Shown: positions 26,201 through 33,858 of the stretch, in pieces
How positions within the stretch are numbered: the stretch's first letter is position 1
Layout of the letters: every line of letters begins with the position of its first letter
DNA from: Phycisphaerae bacterium
GTDB lineage: Bacteria; Planctomycetota; Phycisphaerae; UBA1845; PWPN01
Assembly: GCA_018003015.1 (NCBI GenBank)
Contig: JAGNEZ010000008.1
Location: forward strand, 1 to 64,000
Direction of reading: 5' to 3'
DNA: 64,000 bases
Program-made: the position numbers and the translations under genes
The notes under the pieces: generated by a model
Told to the model about the DNA's origin: nothing
The model's input: the letters and a program-made list of their open reading frames with translations, nothing else
Database searches by the model: none

Positions 26201-28867
26201 GCTGGAACCTGGAAGATCGGGACCAGCGGCAATGTGGACACGATCACCCTGGTCAGCAAGGGTTCCACATGGCGGTATCTGGACAACGGCTCGAACCAGG
26301 GAACGGTCTGGAAGGAGACCGGTTTCAACGACAGCTCATGGAAGGGACCGCAGGCCGCCCGTCTGGGCTACGGTAATGACGGGGAGACCTTACCGGCGCT
26401 TTCATACGGATCGGATTCGAGCAACAAGTACGTCACCTATTACTTCCGGCGGGCTTTTTCTGTGGGCGATTCGACCAAGTACACCGGCCTCAAGCTGCGA
26501 CTGCTTCGCGATGACGGGGCGGCGGTGTACCTCAACGGCACCAAGTTGACCCTCCCGCAGACGGTCGACAACATGCCCGACACCTTTGACTGGACAACCC
26601 TGGCCAGCAGCAATGTCGGAGATGAGGAAGAAGACACCTACTACGAGGCCAGCATCAGTCCGAGCCTGCTCACGCCGAACACCACCAACGTGATCGCGGT
26701 CGAGGTCCATCAGTCCGTGCGGGACAGCACGGATCTCGGCTTTGACCTGGAGCTGGTGGCCGAAACGTCGGCCATGACCCTGGTCAGCAAGGGTTCCACA
26801 TGGCGGTACCTGGACAACGGCTCGAACCAGGGAACGGCCTGGAAGGAGACCGGTTTCAACGACAGCTCATGGAAGGGACCGCAGGCCGCCCGTCTGGGCT
26901 ACGGTAATGACGGGGAGACCTCGCCGGCGCTTTCATACGGATCGGACTCGAGCAACAAGTACGTCACCTATTACTTCCGGCGGGCTTTTTCTGTGGGCGA
27001 TTCGACCAAGTACACCGGCCTCAAGCTGCGACTGCTTCGCGATGACGGGGCGGCGGTGTACCTCAACGGCACCAAGTTGACCCTCCCGCAGACGGTCGAC
27101 AACATGCCCGACACCTTTGACTGGACAACCCTGGCCAGCAGCACGGTCGGAGACGAGGAAGAAGACACCTACTACGAGGCCAGCATCAGTCCGAGCCTGC
27201 TCACGCCGAACACCACCAACGTGATCGCGGTCGAGGTCCATCAGTCTGTGCGGGACAGCACGGATCTCGGCTTTGACCTGGAACTGGTGGCGGAAACCGT
27301 GGCCTTGACGACCGGCGTACCTCTGACACCAGGGCTTAACACCTTACTGATCCAGGCCTTCGACGGTCCCGACGGCGCAGGCCAGGAGATCGAGCGGGGC
27401 ACAATCGATATCCTCTACGACGACACGACCCAGAACGTCCTGTCGGGAACCCTGTCAAGTGACAAGACCCTGAGCGCCGCTGTCGGCCCGTGGCACGTCG
27501 CGGGCGACGTCACCGTCCCCGCCGGGGTCACCCTGACCATCGAACCGGGCGCGAGCCTGTTCTTCCAGCCGAGCACGGGCTTGACCGTGAACGGCAGACT
27601 GGTCGCTCAGGGGACCGAGGCCGCCCACATCATCCTGACCCGGGCGCCGGGTACCACCGGAACCTGGGACGGTCTGGCTTTCAACAGCACACAGCAGGCC
27701 AACGTCGTGAGTTATGTTGACCAGAGCTACGGGGATGCCCAAGGCCATTCGATCGGCGTCACCTCTTCGCGGTTGCTGCTGGACAACGTGACCTGGAGCA
27801 ACGTGACCACCACCATGCTGGAGGTCGATCACCCCTCGATCGTGGTCCAGAACTGCGTCGTTCCGGGAGCCGGCTCAAAGGAGCTGTTCCACGGACTGTA
27901 TCTCAGCGGCTCCGAGTACTTCATCATTCAGAACACCACCTTCGGCGTGCCCACCGGTTACAACGACGTGATCGACTTTTCGGGCTGCAAGCGACCGGGG
28001 CCGATCCTCCAGATCTACAACTGCACATTCCTGGGCGGACGCGACGACGGCCCGGACCTGGACGGCACGGACGCCCACATCGAGGGCAATGTCTTCACCG
28101 ACTTCTACTGGGGCACCGGCAACCCCGGTACCAGCAGCGCGATTTCCACCGGCATACGGCTCGACTTGAATTCGGAGGTCACCGTGGTGCGCAACGTGTT
28201 CATCAACTGCGATCACGCGCTCCTGCTCAAGGAGGATTGTTTCGCCTGGTTCGAGAACAACACCGTCTACGATAGCAACATCGCGGTGATCAACTTCGGC
28301 GAGCCGGAGCGGGGCTACACGCCGGGCCGGGGTGCCGCCCTCGACGGCAACATCCTCTACGGCTATCCGCTGGTCTTCCAGAACCTAGACCTCAACCCCA
28401 ACCTGCAGCTGACGATGAACCGTACGGTGGTCGCCGCCAGCGAACATGGCTACGGAGTGGGCAACATCGACGCCGATCCGCTGTTCGTCAATCCCCCGGC
28501 TGATCTGCACCTGCAGCCGGACTCCCCGGCCATCGGTGCCGGTCCCAACGGATTGGATATGGGTGCGTACGTGCCCGGAGGAGCTTCGGTCTCAGGCGAG
28601 CCAAACGGGATCACCGATCACACCACCGCGACCCTGACCGTGGCCGGCCCCGGCGTCACCCACTACCGCTACCGGATCCGCGATGACGGAACATGGGGCC
28701 CTTGGACCACGGTCGATCGACCTGTCAATGAAGCCCTGACGCTGACCGGCTTGCAGGACGGCCACTCCTACGCTGTTCAGGTCATGGGTCGGAACTCGGC
28801 GGGAATCCTCGAATCCGAAGTTGACGCCGTCACCTCCAGGACCTGGGTCGTGGACACCAGTCCCTGA
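23234..28867 (+). CDS. Giant secreted CotH / lamin-tail / beta-helix protein
   Basis: 1877-aa exported protein, one of the largest in the window. A signal peptide (about 1-41) is followed by a Cys-rich dockerin-like motif with two calcium loops (CDLDGDDDIDQSDF and DSDSDVDQDDL, about 44-110). Then come two lamin-tail domains (about 113-420), a CotH-like kinase domain (about 567-940, with SHDLDTVLG near its end), two near-identical 177-aa galactose-binding-like modules (about 1005-1358), a right-handed beta-helix (about 1400-1780) and a C-terminal fibronectin-like domain. GGGAG lies seven bases before the ATG. The overall plan matches the protein at 1676-6418, with the beta-helix added and the module doubled. 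Likely an extracellular protein that binds or modifies other secreted proteins or polysaccharide. Confidence 0.87.
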   Translation: MYVSWPRAFSCGESSRLLLTLVIIGSLPAAWIGDPAFVRAQSVICQACDLDGDDDIDQSDFAKFQLCYSGSGIPQADPSCAFARFDSDSDVDQDDLTLLAACVSGPMVPIPPGRLYITEFMASNSATIVDPDEPTEYPDWIELYNDTPALLELGGMYLTNDLDQKTLWRIPDGVRIEGGSYLLFWADNEAEQGPRHTSFKLPKEGGDVGLIAPDGTAVIDSLSYGTQSTDISLGRVPDISSIWESVQQPTPGQPNIHKLDEAKVLITEIMYRPYAAEFAPEPTGEEFIELYNAGDAPVDISSWRLSEGVSFKFPAGTVLGRHEYLTVAADLAAFQAKYPTVTHVVGGWTKRLSNDSETVSLVDGGGRGIDQVQYADEGDWAVRQRGPLDHGHYGWEWYTASDGLGSSMELTNAALPSKYGHNWAASTVAGGTPGAPNSTASIDIAPIIGDVKQTPIIPHSDETVLVTAQIIDESTTGLSVKVRYRRDGTDTFTALDLLDDGNHGDGTAGDGVYGGTLPAQPNGTIVEYYFEATDAAGHVRHQPAFALPTNTPLANRLYLVDDAFDPTWQVGRQPTYYIIMTAAERAELADIGDSSTDGISEQESNAQMNGTFVSVDEEGVKSRFNVGIRNRGKGTRTGPPNNYRINFVTEHLWNDMAQLVLNCRYPWLQLMGNQVFQAADLPNADTKLVQVRVNGQNLAQSGRLMYGSYMFLEPYSGEWAENHFPDDDNGNVYRCIGFVGSPQRFATLTYLGPDPASYRLNYNKDSHSSLEDWADLINLANVLTYAPDATYEQDVAGVINVDQWLRWFAVQSLLGNAETNLGNGVGDDYSMYSGVTDPRFVVLSHDLDTVLGTGNGTPATVADSIWLAAKVPNMKRFLQHPAFCHRYYRQLRELMQTVFAPTQFNAMVDNLLAGTPATAEAAAMKQFVANRNVYVISQIPSALTIQSDLPTLAGHRYSTQAIAALYGQGNAYDTRSVVANGQIAQWDCVAGTWKIGTSGNVDTITLVSKGSTWRYLDNGSNQGTVWKETGFNDSSWKGPQAARLGYGNDGETLPALSYGSDSSNKYVTYYFRRAFSVGDSTKYTGLKLRLLRDDGAAVYLNGTKLTLPQTVDNMPDTFDWTTLASSNVGDEEEDTYYEASISPSLLTPNTTNVIAVEVHQSVRDSTDLGFDLELVAETSAMTLVSKGSTWRYLDNGSNQGTAWKETGFNDSSWKGPQAARLGYGNDGETSPALSYGSDSSNKYVTYYFRRAFSVGDSTKYTGLKLRLLRDDGAAVYLNGTKLTLPQTVDNMPDTFDWTTLASSTVGDEEEDTYYEASISPSLLTPNTTNVIAVEVHQSVRDSTDLGFDLELVAETVALTTGVPLTPGLNTLLIQAFDGPDGAGQEIERGTIDILYDDTTQNVLSGTLSSDKTLSAAVGPWHVAGDVTVPAGVTLTIEPGASLFFQPSTGLTVNGRLVAQGTEAAHIILTRAPGTTGTWDGLAFNSTQQANVVSYVDQSYGDAQGHSIGVTSSRLLLDNVTWSNVTTTMLEVDHPSIVVQNCVVPGAGSKELFHGLYLSGSEYFIIQNTTFGVPTGYNDVIDFSGCKRPGPILQIYNCTFLGGRDDGPDLDGTDAHIEGNVFTDFYWGTGNPGTSSAISTGIRLDLNSEVTVVRNVFINCDHALLLKEDCFAWFENNTVYDSNIAVINFGEPERGYTPGRGAALDGNILYGYPLVFQNLDLNPNLQLTMNRTVVAASEHGYGVGNIDADPLFVNPPADLHLQPDSPAIGAGPNGLDMGAYVPGGASVSGEPNGITDHTTATLTVAGPGVTHYRYRIRDDGTWGPWTTVDRPVNEALTLTGLQDGHSYAVQVMGRNSAGILESEVDAVTSRTWVVDTSP
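26246..27307 (+). repeat. Two-copy direct tandem repeat of 531 bp inside the CotH gene
   Basis: Copy 1 covers 26246-26776 and copy 2 covers 26777-27307. The unit is 531 bp, a multiple of three, so the reading frame is kept. By eye only about a dozen base differences separate the copies, mostly silent; I count three amino-acid changes before the junction (Val/Ala, Leu/Ser, Asn/Thr). The paralogous gene at 1676-6418 has one diverged copy of the module. This points to a recent duplication. Confidence 0.9.
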
Positions 28868-28868
28868 C

Positions 28869-28887
28869 CGCCGGGTGCTACCCGGTG
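28869..28887. terminator. Small hairpin at the convergent ends of the CotH and recO genes
   Basis: CCGGGT-GCT-ACCCGG, extended by one G-T and one C-G pair, straddles the ten bases between the two opposing stop codons and reaches into the recO stop. It has no T-run. It may help stop transcription in both directions, but the evidence is structural only. Confidence 0.35.
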
Positions 28888-29597
28888 ACATGCCGCACCG
28901 AAGTCGTCCGCCCCATGGCCTGGACAAAGGCGTGATCGAGGAGTTCGACGACGCCGCGTGCCTCGGGCCCGTCGAATCGTTGTTCCCGGAGAGCGGTAAG
29001 GACGGACGCCGCGACCAGCCGCGTGCCCGCCTGGGTCGGCAGGCACCGCCGACAGACCAGCCCTCCCTGATGGGCGGCGTAGTAGGCGCCTCGACCGGCA
29101 GGGGCCGGCCGGTCACAGATCACGCAGCGACCGAGGTCCGGCCATAGTCCGACGGACTGGAGCAGCCCACACTGGAAAGCAGCCGTCAGCGGCAGAGCCT
29201 CGTTGCCTCCGGCCAGGCCGGCGAGCAGGGCGTCCAGGCCGTCGAAGACGTCCGGGTGGGGATCCGCTTCCTCGCACATGGCGGCCGTGATGTCGGCCGC
29301 ATACTGGGCCGCGTACCATCGCCTGATTTCGCCCCGAAGTGCCAGGTAGGGCTCGGTCTGCCGCCACTCGCTGACCGTACCCAGACCGCCTTCCGTCCGC
29401 AGGCAAGGTCGATAGGACAGGTCGCCGCGCTCGAGGAGGTCGATACCGGGGGTGAACTTGGTTTTGGTGCTTCGCTTGACGCCCTTGGCCAGCAGACGAT
29501 GCAGCCCGTGACGGCGGGTCAGGAACACGAGAACCTGGCTGGTCTCGGAGTAGTCGAGCCGACGGATGACGATGGCCTGGTCATTGACGACGTGCAT
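28878..29597 (-). CDS. recO: DNA repair and recombination protein RecO
   Basis: 239-aa RecO, which helps RecR load RecA onto SSB-coated single-stranded DNA. The N-terminal OB-fold runs over about 1-80 (DQAIVIRRLDYSETSQVL, then LLAKGVKRS). The helical C-terminal part carries a zinc-finger-like set CVICDRP and VCRRCLP. The length is normal for the family. I place the start at 29597 (MHVVNDQ), where the family usually begins; longer in-frame starts run into the uppP coding sequence. It is the last gene of a five-gene run on the minus strand and converges on the CotH gene with only ten bases between stops. Confidence 0.9.
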   Translation of the reverse strand: MHVVNDQAIVIRRLDYSETSQVLVFLTRRHGLHRLLAKGVKRSTKTKFTPGIDLLERGDLSYRPCLRTEGGLGTVSEWRQTEPYLALRGEIRRWYAAQYAADITAAMCEEADPHPDVFDGLDALLAGLAGGNEALPLTAAFQCGLLQSVGLWPDLGRCVICDRPAPAGRGAYYAAHQGGLVCRRCLPTQAGTRLVAASVLTALREQRFDGPEARGVVELLDHAFVQAMGRTTSVRHVTG

Positions 29598-29628
29598 GAG
29601 CGGACACCGCAGCGACGGGCAGGGCCTC

Positions 29629-30522
29629 CTACCCGCGACCTCGTTCCACGAAGAAATATCCCAGCACGACGATTCCCAGGATGATCCGGTAGATCGCAAA
29701 TGAGGTAAACCGGTGCGTCTGGATGAAACGCATGAAGACCTTGACCACCAGCCAGGCGACGATGAAGGAGACCGCGAAACCGACGGCGAGGGTCAGGAGC
29801 TGCGAGGAGTCGATCTCGTTGATGTGTTTGAGCAGTGAGTAGCCGCCGGCCGCGAACATGGTGGGGATGGCCAGGAAGAACGAGAACTCCGCCGCTGCCG
29901 AGGACGACAGGCCGAGCAGCAGGGCTCCCATGATGGTGGCCGCTGACCGCGAGGTTCCCGGGAAGATCATTGCCAGACATTGGGCGACGCCGACCAGGAA
30001 GGCGGTCGTGAGCGTGACCGAGGCAGCATCCGTGATCTTCGAGTTGCGGACGAGATACTCGATGAGGAGGATGGCGACCCCGCCGACCACCAGGGCGCAA
30101 GCGACCACGAAGGTCGTCTTCATGTGAGCCTCGATGAAGTCCGCGGTGAGCATGCCGATGATCACGGCAGGGAGAAAGGCCACGAGGATCTTGCCCAGGA
30201 TGTGCTCCTGAACGAACGCCTTGAGAAGTCCGAGCAACGGCCCCGGCCTGGCCAGCGAGAGGGCGACCGGGGCGTGCCTTCGACGGACCGCGTCGGCCTG
30301 CTCGAAGGTTAGCTTCCACAGGCGGGTCCAGAACAGCGCCGCGACCGCGAGGATGGCCCCGATCTGGATGAAGACATCGAAGGTGCCGCTCCAGAAAGGG
30401 TCCTTCTCCGGAATCCCCAGGAGCGGCTCCACCAGGATCATGTGTCCGGTACTCGACACCGGCAGGAACTCGGTCAAGCCCTCCACGACACCCAACACCA
30501 CTGCTCGCAGAACATCAGTCAT
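29629..30522 (-). CDS. uppP: Undecaprenyl-diphosphate phosphatase
   Basis: 297-aa integral membrane enzyme that recycles the undecaprenyl-PP carrier of cell-wall and glycan synthesis; it also gives bacitracin resistance when abundant. Both catalytic motifs are present: EGLTEFLPVSSTGH near the N-terminus and FPGTSRSAATI at about 190. Seven to eight membrane helices are apparent. It lies 56 bases after pgpA and 31 bases before recO on the same strand, so all are likely co-transcribed. Its presence supports a normal lipid-linked peptidoglycan pathway, as now accepted for Planctomycetes. Confidence 0.95.
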   Translation of the reverse strand: MTDVLRAVVLGVVEGLTEFLPVSSTGHMILVEPLLGIPEKDPFWSGTFDVFIQIGAILAVAALFWTRLWKLTFEQADAVRRRHAPVALSLARPGPLLGLLKAFVQEHILGKILVAFLPAVIIGMLTADFIEAHMKTTFVVACALVVGGVAILLIEYLVRNSKITDAASVTLTTAFLVGVAQCLAMIFPGTSRSAATIMGALLLGLSSSAAAEFSFFLAIPTMFAAGGYSLLKHINEIDSSQLLTLAVGFAVSFIVAWLVVKVFMRFIQTHRFTSFAIYRIILGIVVLGYFFVERGRG

Positions 30523-30578
30523 TTGGCCTCACTTCACACAACAGGGGCGGCGCCCCGCCCGGTCCAGGGGTATCGGGC

Positions 30579-31094
30579 TCAGCCGGCCACGATCAGTCGA
30601 AGGACGACCTGCCCGATGACGTTGGCGTACACCCCGGCAGCAAGATCGTCCATGAGAATGCCCCAGCCCGCCGGCAGCTTCTCCATGCGTCGCCCGGGCG
30701 GCGGCTTGAGCACATCGAACACCCGAAACAGGAAGAACTGGAGGGTCAGGGCGATCAGCGTCCGGTTCAGCGACGCGCTCGGAAGCGGGATCAGGACCAG
30801 CGAAAGCCACTGGCCGGCGAACTCGTCGATCACGACCTGCCCCGGGTCGCCCTCCTTGGGCGAGCGTCCGGCGTAGTACTGGGCCGCCCACGAGCCATAG
30901 GCCACGCACACCCATCCCGCCCCCAACGTCAAAATGACCCAGGCCGCATTCAGAACGAACGGCGTGCTGTCCACCTGCCGCGCCATCAGCCAGAGAACGA
31001 AAGCGATCACGACGGCCCCGGCCGAGCCGAACGTCCCGGACGCCACCGGCGCGTATCCGAGTCCAAAGCCGCTCATCAGGGCGCGACGCATCAT
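30579..31094 (-). CDS. pgpA: Phosphatidylglycerophosphatase A
   Basis: 171-aa membrane enzyme that removes the phosphate from phosphatidylglycerophosphate, the step after PgsA. Family motifs are GFGLGYAPVASGTFGS at the N-terminus, VIDEFAGQWLSL in the middle and FRVFDVLKPPPGR, with several hydrophobic helices. The start at 31094 forms an ATGA overlap with the stop of pgsA, which indicates translational coupling of the two consecutive enzymes; the very next codon is a second ATG. Confidence 0.93.
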   Translation of the reverse strand: MMRRALMSGFGLGYAPVASGTFGSAGAVVIAFVLWLMARQVDSTPFVLNAAWVILTLGAGWVCVAYGSWAAQYYAGRSPKEGDPGQVVIDEFAGQWLSLVLIPLPSASLNRTLIALTLQFFLFRVFDVLKPPPGRRMEKLPAGWGILMDDLAAGVYANVIGQVVLRLIVAG

Positions 31095-31708
31095 GAAGTG
31101 GGCACCGAGGTTTGCGAAAGGACGCCCTTGGCGGCCCACACATAGGAAACGCCGGACAGAAGGGTCACCGCGATCATGAGGTAGATCACGAACGGCCGGG
31201 CCTGCACCAGCATGGGGGAACCATGCGGATGGGCCACGGTGACGAGGATCCAGACAATGGTGAACGACTGCAAGAACATCTTGGCCTTGCCGTGAAGGTT
31301 GGCGCCGAATGCCTTTCCGCCCGCCTCAGTCACGCCGCGGAGACTGGTCACCAGCAGTTCGCGGCCAAGAATGACCACCACCATCCAACCGGAGACACCG
31401 CTAACCATTTCCCCGCCGGGATCCACGAAACCCTCGCCGGCAAGGAATACGTAGCCCCCGATGACGAGGATCTTGTCCACGAACGGATCGATCACCCGGC
31501 CAAAGGACGTGACCTCATTCCATCTGCGGGCCAGGTAGCCATCGACGACGTCCGAGAGGGCCGCCACCAGGAACAGCGCCGTGCACCAGTCAAGCAAGCC
31601 GGAACTGGGCACGATCGCCCGAGCATCGTACTGTGCCAGGCAGACGAAGAAGATGATCGCCAGCACCAGCCGGCCGAGTGTAATCTGATTGGGCAGATTG
31701 ATTCGCAT
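31091..31708 (-). CDS. pgsA: CDP-diacylglycerol-glycerol-3-phosphate 3-phosphatidyltransferase
   Basis: 205-aa membrane enzyme making phosphatidylglycerophosphate from CDP-diacylglycerol. The CDP-alcohol phosphotransferase motif is complete: SDVVDGYLAR, then FGRVIDPFVDK, i.e. D-x2-D-G-x2-A-R-x8-G-x3-D-x3-D. Five to six helices follow. The start MRINLPNQ at 31708 fits the family, but its AGGAGG lies 15 bases away; the same AGGAGG is six bases before an in-frame ATA at 31717, and a GTG at 31735 is also in frame. It lies 39 bases downstream of rimO and overlaps pgpA. Confidence 0.93.
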   Translation of the reverse strand: MRINLPNQITLGRLVLAIIFFVCLAQYDARAIVPSSGLLDWCTALFLVAALSDVVDGYLARRWNEVTSFGRVIDPFVDKILVIGGYVFLAGEGFVDPGGEMVSGVSGWMVVVILGRELLVTSLRGVTEAGGKAFGANLHGKAKMFLQSFTIVWILVTVAHPHGSPMLVQARPFVIYLMIAVTLLSGVSYVWAAKGVLSQTSVPTS

Positions 31709-31747
31709 TCCGAGTATGAGCCGCCTCCTTGCCACTCCGGTGCGACC

Positions 31748-33244
31748 CTATCGAGGGCCGTCAAGCAGAGGCAGGATATCATCCATCGGACGAGCGAGCA
31801 AATCGTAACCATCAGACCTGTGGCATCGGACGCGGATCACTTGGGCGGATCTGAGCTTGCGGCCGGTGAGGTAGGTGACCGAGTCAACCTCGGGGGCCTG
31901 CCCGGCGTGGCGGCCGACGAAGCGGCCCTTGTCGGCGGAGCCGTCAACCAGAACGTCGAACGATCTCCCGACCTGGGCGGCGGCATGAGCGAAGGCCACC
32001 TGTTGCTGAACCTCCATGATGGCGTTCGCCCGGGCCTCCTTTTCCTCGGCCGGCAGCTGGCCTTTCATCCGCCCCGCGGGCGTGTCCGGCTCAAGCGAGT
32101 AGGGAAAGACGCCCACTGCCGAGAACCCAGCCCCTTTCACGAAATCGAGCAGTTCCTGGAATTCAGCCTCGGTCTCGCCGGGAAAGCCGGAGATGAACGT
32201 CGTTCGGATGGTCACGCCGGGAATGCGCCCGCGTATCCGCTCCAGCAGCCGCTCGGTCTGAGCCCGGGTTACCCGGCGATGCATCGCCTTCAGCACCCGA
32301 TCATGGATGTGCTGCAGAGGGATGTCCACATACTTGACCACCCGCTCACATTCACCGATCGCCGCGATCATGTCGTCGGTGAAGACCGAAGGGTAGGCAT
32401 ACAGAAGGCGTATCCAGCGAGTCCCGTCGAGCCGGTCCAGCTCGCGAAGCAGGCCCGCCAGACCCGGCGTGAAGCCGATGTCCTGACCATAACTGGTGGT
32501 GTCCTGGCCGATGAGGTTGAGCTCCAGGGCCCCGTCGGCGATCAGTTCGCGGGCCTCAGCCAGGATCACATCCAGCGGCTTGGAATGCAGTGGTCCGCGG
32601 ATCGAGGGAATCGTGCAGAAGGTGCACTTCTGGTTGCAGCCTTCGCTGATCCGCAAGTAGGCGTAGTGGCGGGGAGTCAGCCGCAGCCGAGCGGTGTCCA
32701 GGTCCACGTGGGGATGGTACTTGCCCAGGTAGAGAGCAGGCTCGGACCGTGCAGTGGACCTGCGTCCCCGGGGACCGCGCCCGACCTCGAGGACCGCCTT
32801 CACCACGTCTTCGCGCCGGTGCACACCGACCAGGGCATCAATGCCGGGCACGTCCGCAAGCAGCCGCTCGCCGTCACGCTGAACCAGACAGCCGGCCACG
32901 ACTACGCGCCTACATCGCCCCTTCGTCTTCTGCCGGACGGCTTGGGCGATGGCCTCGTGGCCCTCGGTCCGCGACGCTTCCAGAAAGCCGCAGGTGTTGA
33001 TGACGATGACATCCGCATCGGATTCGTCGCTGGTGATGGCAACACCGGCCTCCGCCAGCTGGCCAAGCATCTTCTCCGAATCCACCAGGTTCTTGGCGCA
33101 GCCCAAGGCCACGAAGGCAACGGTCGTCGGTCGATCAGTCCCCAAGGAAGTCCTCACCAGCGAGCTCGGTTCGGGTACGCGTCCGGCCCGTACGGGAGCA
33201 CAGTGCCCGGCACTGGAGCGATGGCTCCTGCCATGCGTGCTCAT
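31748..33244 (-). CDS. rimO: Ribosomal protein S12 methylthiotransferase
   Basis: 498-aa radical-SAM enzyme that methylthiolates an aspartate of ribosomal protein S12. An N-terminal MTTase domain with three Cys (VALGCAKN, INTCGFL, VAGCLVQ) binds one cluster; the radical-SAM motif is CNQKCTFC. A TRAM domain ends the protein. The choice of RimO over MiaB rests on ALGCAKNLVDSE and GCNQKCTFCTIPSIRG. I place the start at the ATG at 33244, where GGAGG lies seven bases upstream, which adds about 30 residues before the usual family start; GTG 33157 and TTG 33145 are later alternatives. It is the first gene of the rimO-pgsA-pgpA-uppP-recO run. Confidence 0.93.
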   Translation of the reverse strand: MSTHGRSHRSSAGHCAPVRAGRVPEPSSLVRTSLGTDRPTTVAFVALGCAKNLVDSEKMLGQLAEAGVAITSDESDADVIVINTCGFLEASRTEGHEAIAQAVRQKTKGRCRRVVVAGCLVQRDGERLLADVPGIDALVGVHRREDVVKAVLEVGRGPRGRRSTARSEPALYLGKYHPHVDLDTARLRLTPRHYAYLRISEGCNQKCTFCTIPSIRGPLHSKPLDVILAEARELIADGALELNLIGQDTTSYGQDIGFTPGLAGLLRELDRLDGTRWIRLLYAYPSVFTDDMIAAIGECERVVKYVDIPLQHIHDRVLKAMHRRVTRAQTERLLERIRGRIPGVTIRTTFISGFPGETEAEFQELLDFVKGAGFSAVGVFPYSLEPDTPAGRMKGQLPAEEKEARANAIMEVQQQVAFAHAAAQVGRSFDVLVDGSADKGRFVGRHAGQAPEVDSVTYLTGRKLRSAQVIRVRCHRSDGYDLLARPMDDILPLLDGPR

Positions 33245-33703
33245 TCTAATCCCTCCACACGGGCACGGCCAGCCAGTTCCCCGCCCCGGCCGGGCGCCCT
33301 GGGCAAGACATCCTGCTGCGCACCAGCGTACTCTTTTTACCTCGATATGCCATTGTCGCGGGGATCGCGGGCCCACCCCGAGATCCGCGAACCTCGGCCC
33401 GGGCAACCTGACCAACCGACCCCTTCGCGGCTGGAATGCCCTCCCGACCCGGCGTCTCCGGTCGCGTCTCCCGAACCCGCGCCCCAACCCTTGGACAGGC
33501 AGCGGCCACCTTGACGGAGTCTATTCCAACCCTCCAAAGCCCGTCAGAACGGCCTCCGGCCCCCGCCAAGGCCCCCCAAACGGGGATAAGCGGCCCTGCA
33601 CCGGGTTTACTGTGCGACTGTATCTCCCACATTTCCGATGTATGCGGCCATTTTTGACTAATTGGGGGTTGCGGACCTTACCGAGAGCCGGTTAGGATAA
33701 CTT
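33245..33703. other. Gene-free stretch upstream of rimO and of an orphan terminator
   Basis: The interval holds the promoter of rimO (minus strand) and, on the plus strand, about 460 bases with no gene that end in a strong intrinsic terminator. The open frames here are short, Pro/Arg-rich and lack ribosome binding sites. A small non-coding RNA or a leader RNA on the plus strand is possible. TTGACT near 33655 is a fair -35-like hexamer, without a well-spaced -10. Confidence 0.4.
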
Positions 33704-33773
33704 AAGCCCGAGGCATCCCCCCCAAAGCCCGTCTGGTTCACCCCGGCCAGACGGCACCGCCTCGGGTTTTTTA
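33704..33773 (+). terminator. Orphan intrinsic terminator with nested hairpin
   Basis: An outer stem AAGCCCGAGGC / GCCTCGGGTTT (11 pairs, one G-T) encloses an inner hairpin CGTCTGG / CCAGACG (33730-33736 with 33747-33753). The outer stem runs into TTTTTTATT. It is a convincing plus-strand terminator, yet no plus-strand gene precedes it; the nearest upstream gene, rimO, runs the other way. It ends 86 bases before the DUF547 gene. Confidence 0.75.
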
Positions 33774-33779
33774 TTGCCC

Positions 33780-33807
33780 TCGACGAACGCATTCGCTTCG
33801 GTACAAT
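33780..33807 (+). promoter_or_regulatory. Putative sigma-70-like promoter of the DUF547 gene
   Basis: TCGACG (four of six bases of TTGACA) and TACAAT are separated by 16 bases, directly after the orphan terminator and about 50 bases before the ATG. The position between terminator and gene supports it; the -35 match is modest. Confidence 0.45.
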
Positions 33808-33858
33808 GACGCCGCCAACGATCCGTGAATCGGCGCGATCAGAAAGGGGACCACGCGG

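Noticed and set aside
31112-33514. Plus-strand frame of 800 codons across pgsA and rimO
   Set aside because: Antisense shadow of two well-recognised enzymes.
33246-33632. 128-codon minus-strand frame upstream of rimO
   Set aside because: Overlaps the rimO leader; Gly/Arg/Pro-rich, with no start signal or motif.
33706-33766. tRNA-like appearance of the nested hairpin (GGTTCA in the inner loop)
   Set aside because: No acceptor/anticodon geometry, and the outer stem runs directly into a T-run; it fits an intrinsic terminator.
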